A stretch of 5,558 nucleotides of DNA. It comes from Prevotellaceae bacterium. Lineage in GTDB: Bacteria > Bacteroidota > Bacteroidia > Bacteroidales > UBA932. Below, piece by piece: positions 5,544 to 5,558 of the stretch. Positions within the stretch are counted from its first letter, which is position 1. Each line of letters begins with the position of its first letter. The notes beneath the pieces are model-generated. The model made no database searches. It worked only from the letters and a program-made list of their open reading frames with translations, and had not been told where the DNA came from. Made by a program: the position numbers and the translations under genes. The stretch is taken from the NCBI GenBank assembly GCA_031288885.1, contig JAITQP010000106.1:1-5558 (forward strand). The letters are read 5' to 3'.

Positions 5544-5558
5544 TTTGATTAAGAGGTA

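Overview
The window looks like a piece of a Bacteroidales (phylum Bacteroidota) chromosome with GC-rich coding sequence. The evidence is a large outer-membrane TonB-dependent receptor with an N-terminal carboxypeptidase-regulatory-like domain, two lipoproteins with acidic residues just after the lipidated cysteine, A-rich leaders without a Shine-Dalgarno sequence, and a match to the Bacteroidetes -7 promoter element TAnnTTTG. Genus cannot be fixed from the sequence alone.

Layout. Positions 1-492 (+) are the 3' part of a small lipoprotein gene of the putative lipid-binding hydrolase type (Lipid_bd, PF12888); only the first part of its signal peptide is missing. Positions 493-991 are a convergent, non-coding gap full of structure: a 14-bp-stem bidirectional terminator (514-546), a large inverted repeat with 35-bp perfect arms extending imperfectly to 52 bp (585-777), two GC-rich hairpins that share a 17-base sequence (786-812, 923-961), a second terminator-like hairpin with a T6 tail (887-913), and five tandem 7-bp units running up to the next stop codon (958-992). 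Between the inverted repeat and the second terminator, a Bacteroidetes-type promoter match and the terminator together outline a possible small RNA of about 165 nt.

Positions 992-5434 hold a two-gene unit on the minus strand. The upstream gene (2564-5434) encodes a 956-aa TonB-dependent receptor; the downstream gene (992-2476) encodes a 494-aa beta-helix-like surface lipoprotein. They are separated by 87 bp containing a strong hairpin that lacks a U tract, and no promoter is evident in front of the second gene, so they are probably one operon. The layout resembles a SusC/SusD pair, with the SusD-type partner replaced by a different, Asp-rich lipoprotein; the substrate is unknown.

Positions 5435-5558 are the control region of this unit: an exact TAnnTTTG -7 element, no good -33 element, and four TACGG boxes spaced 11, 22 and 11 bp apart that cover the -33 area and beyond. 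This suggests an activator or repressor that binds one face of the helix. The two most interesting items are these phased boxes and the inverted-repeat element with its possible small RNA. No CRISPR array, tRNA, rRNA, transposase or phage gene was seen.
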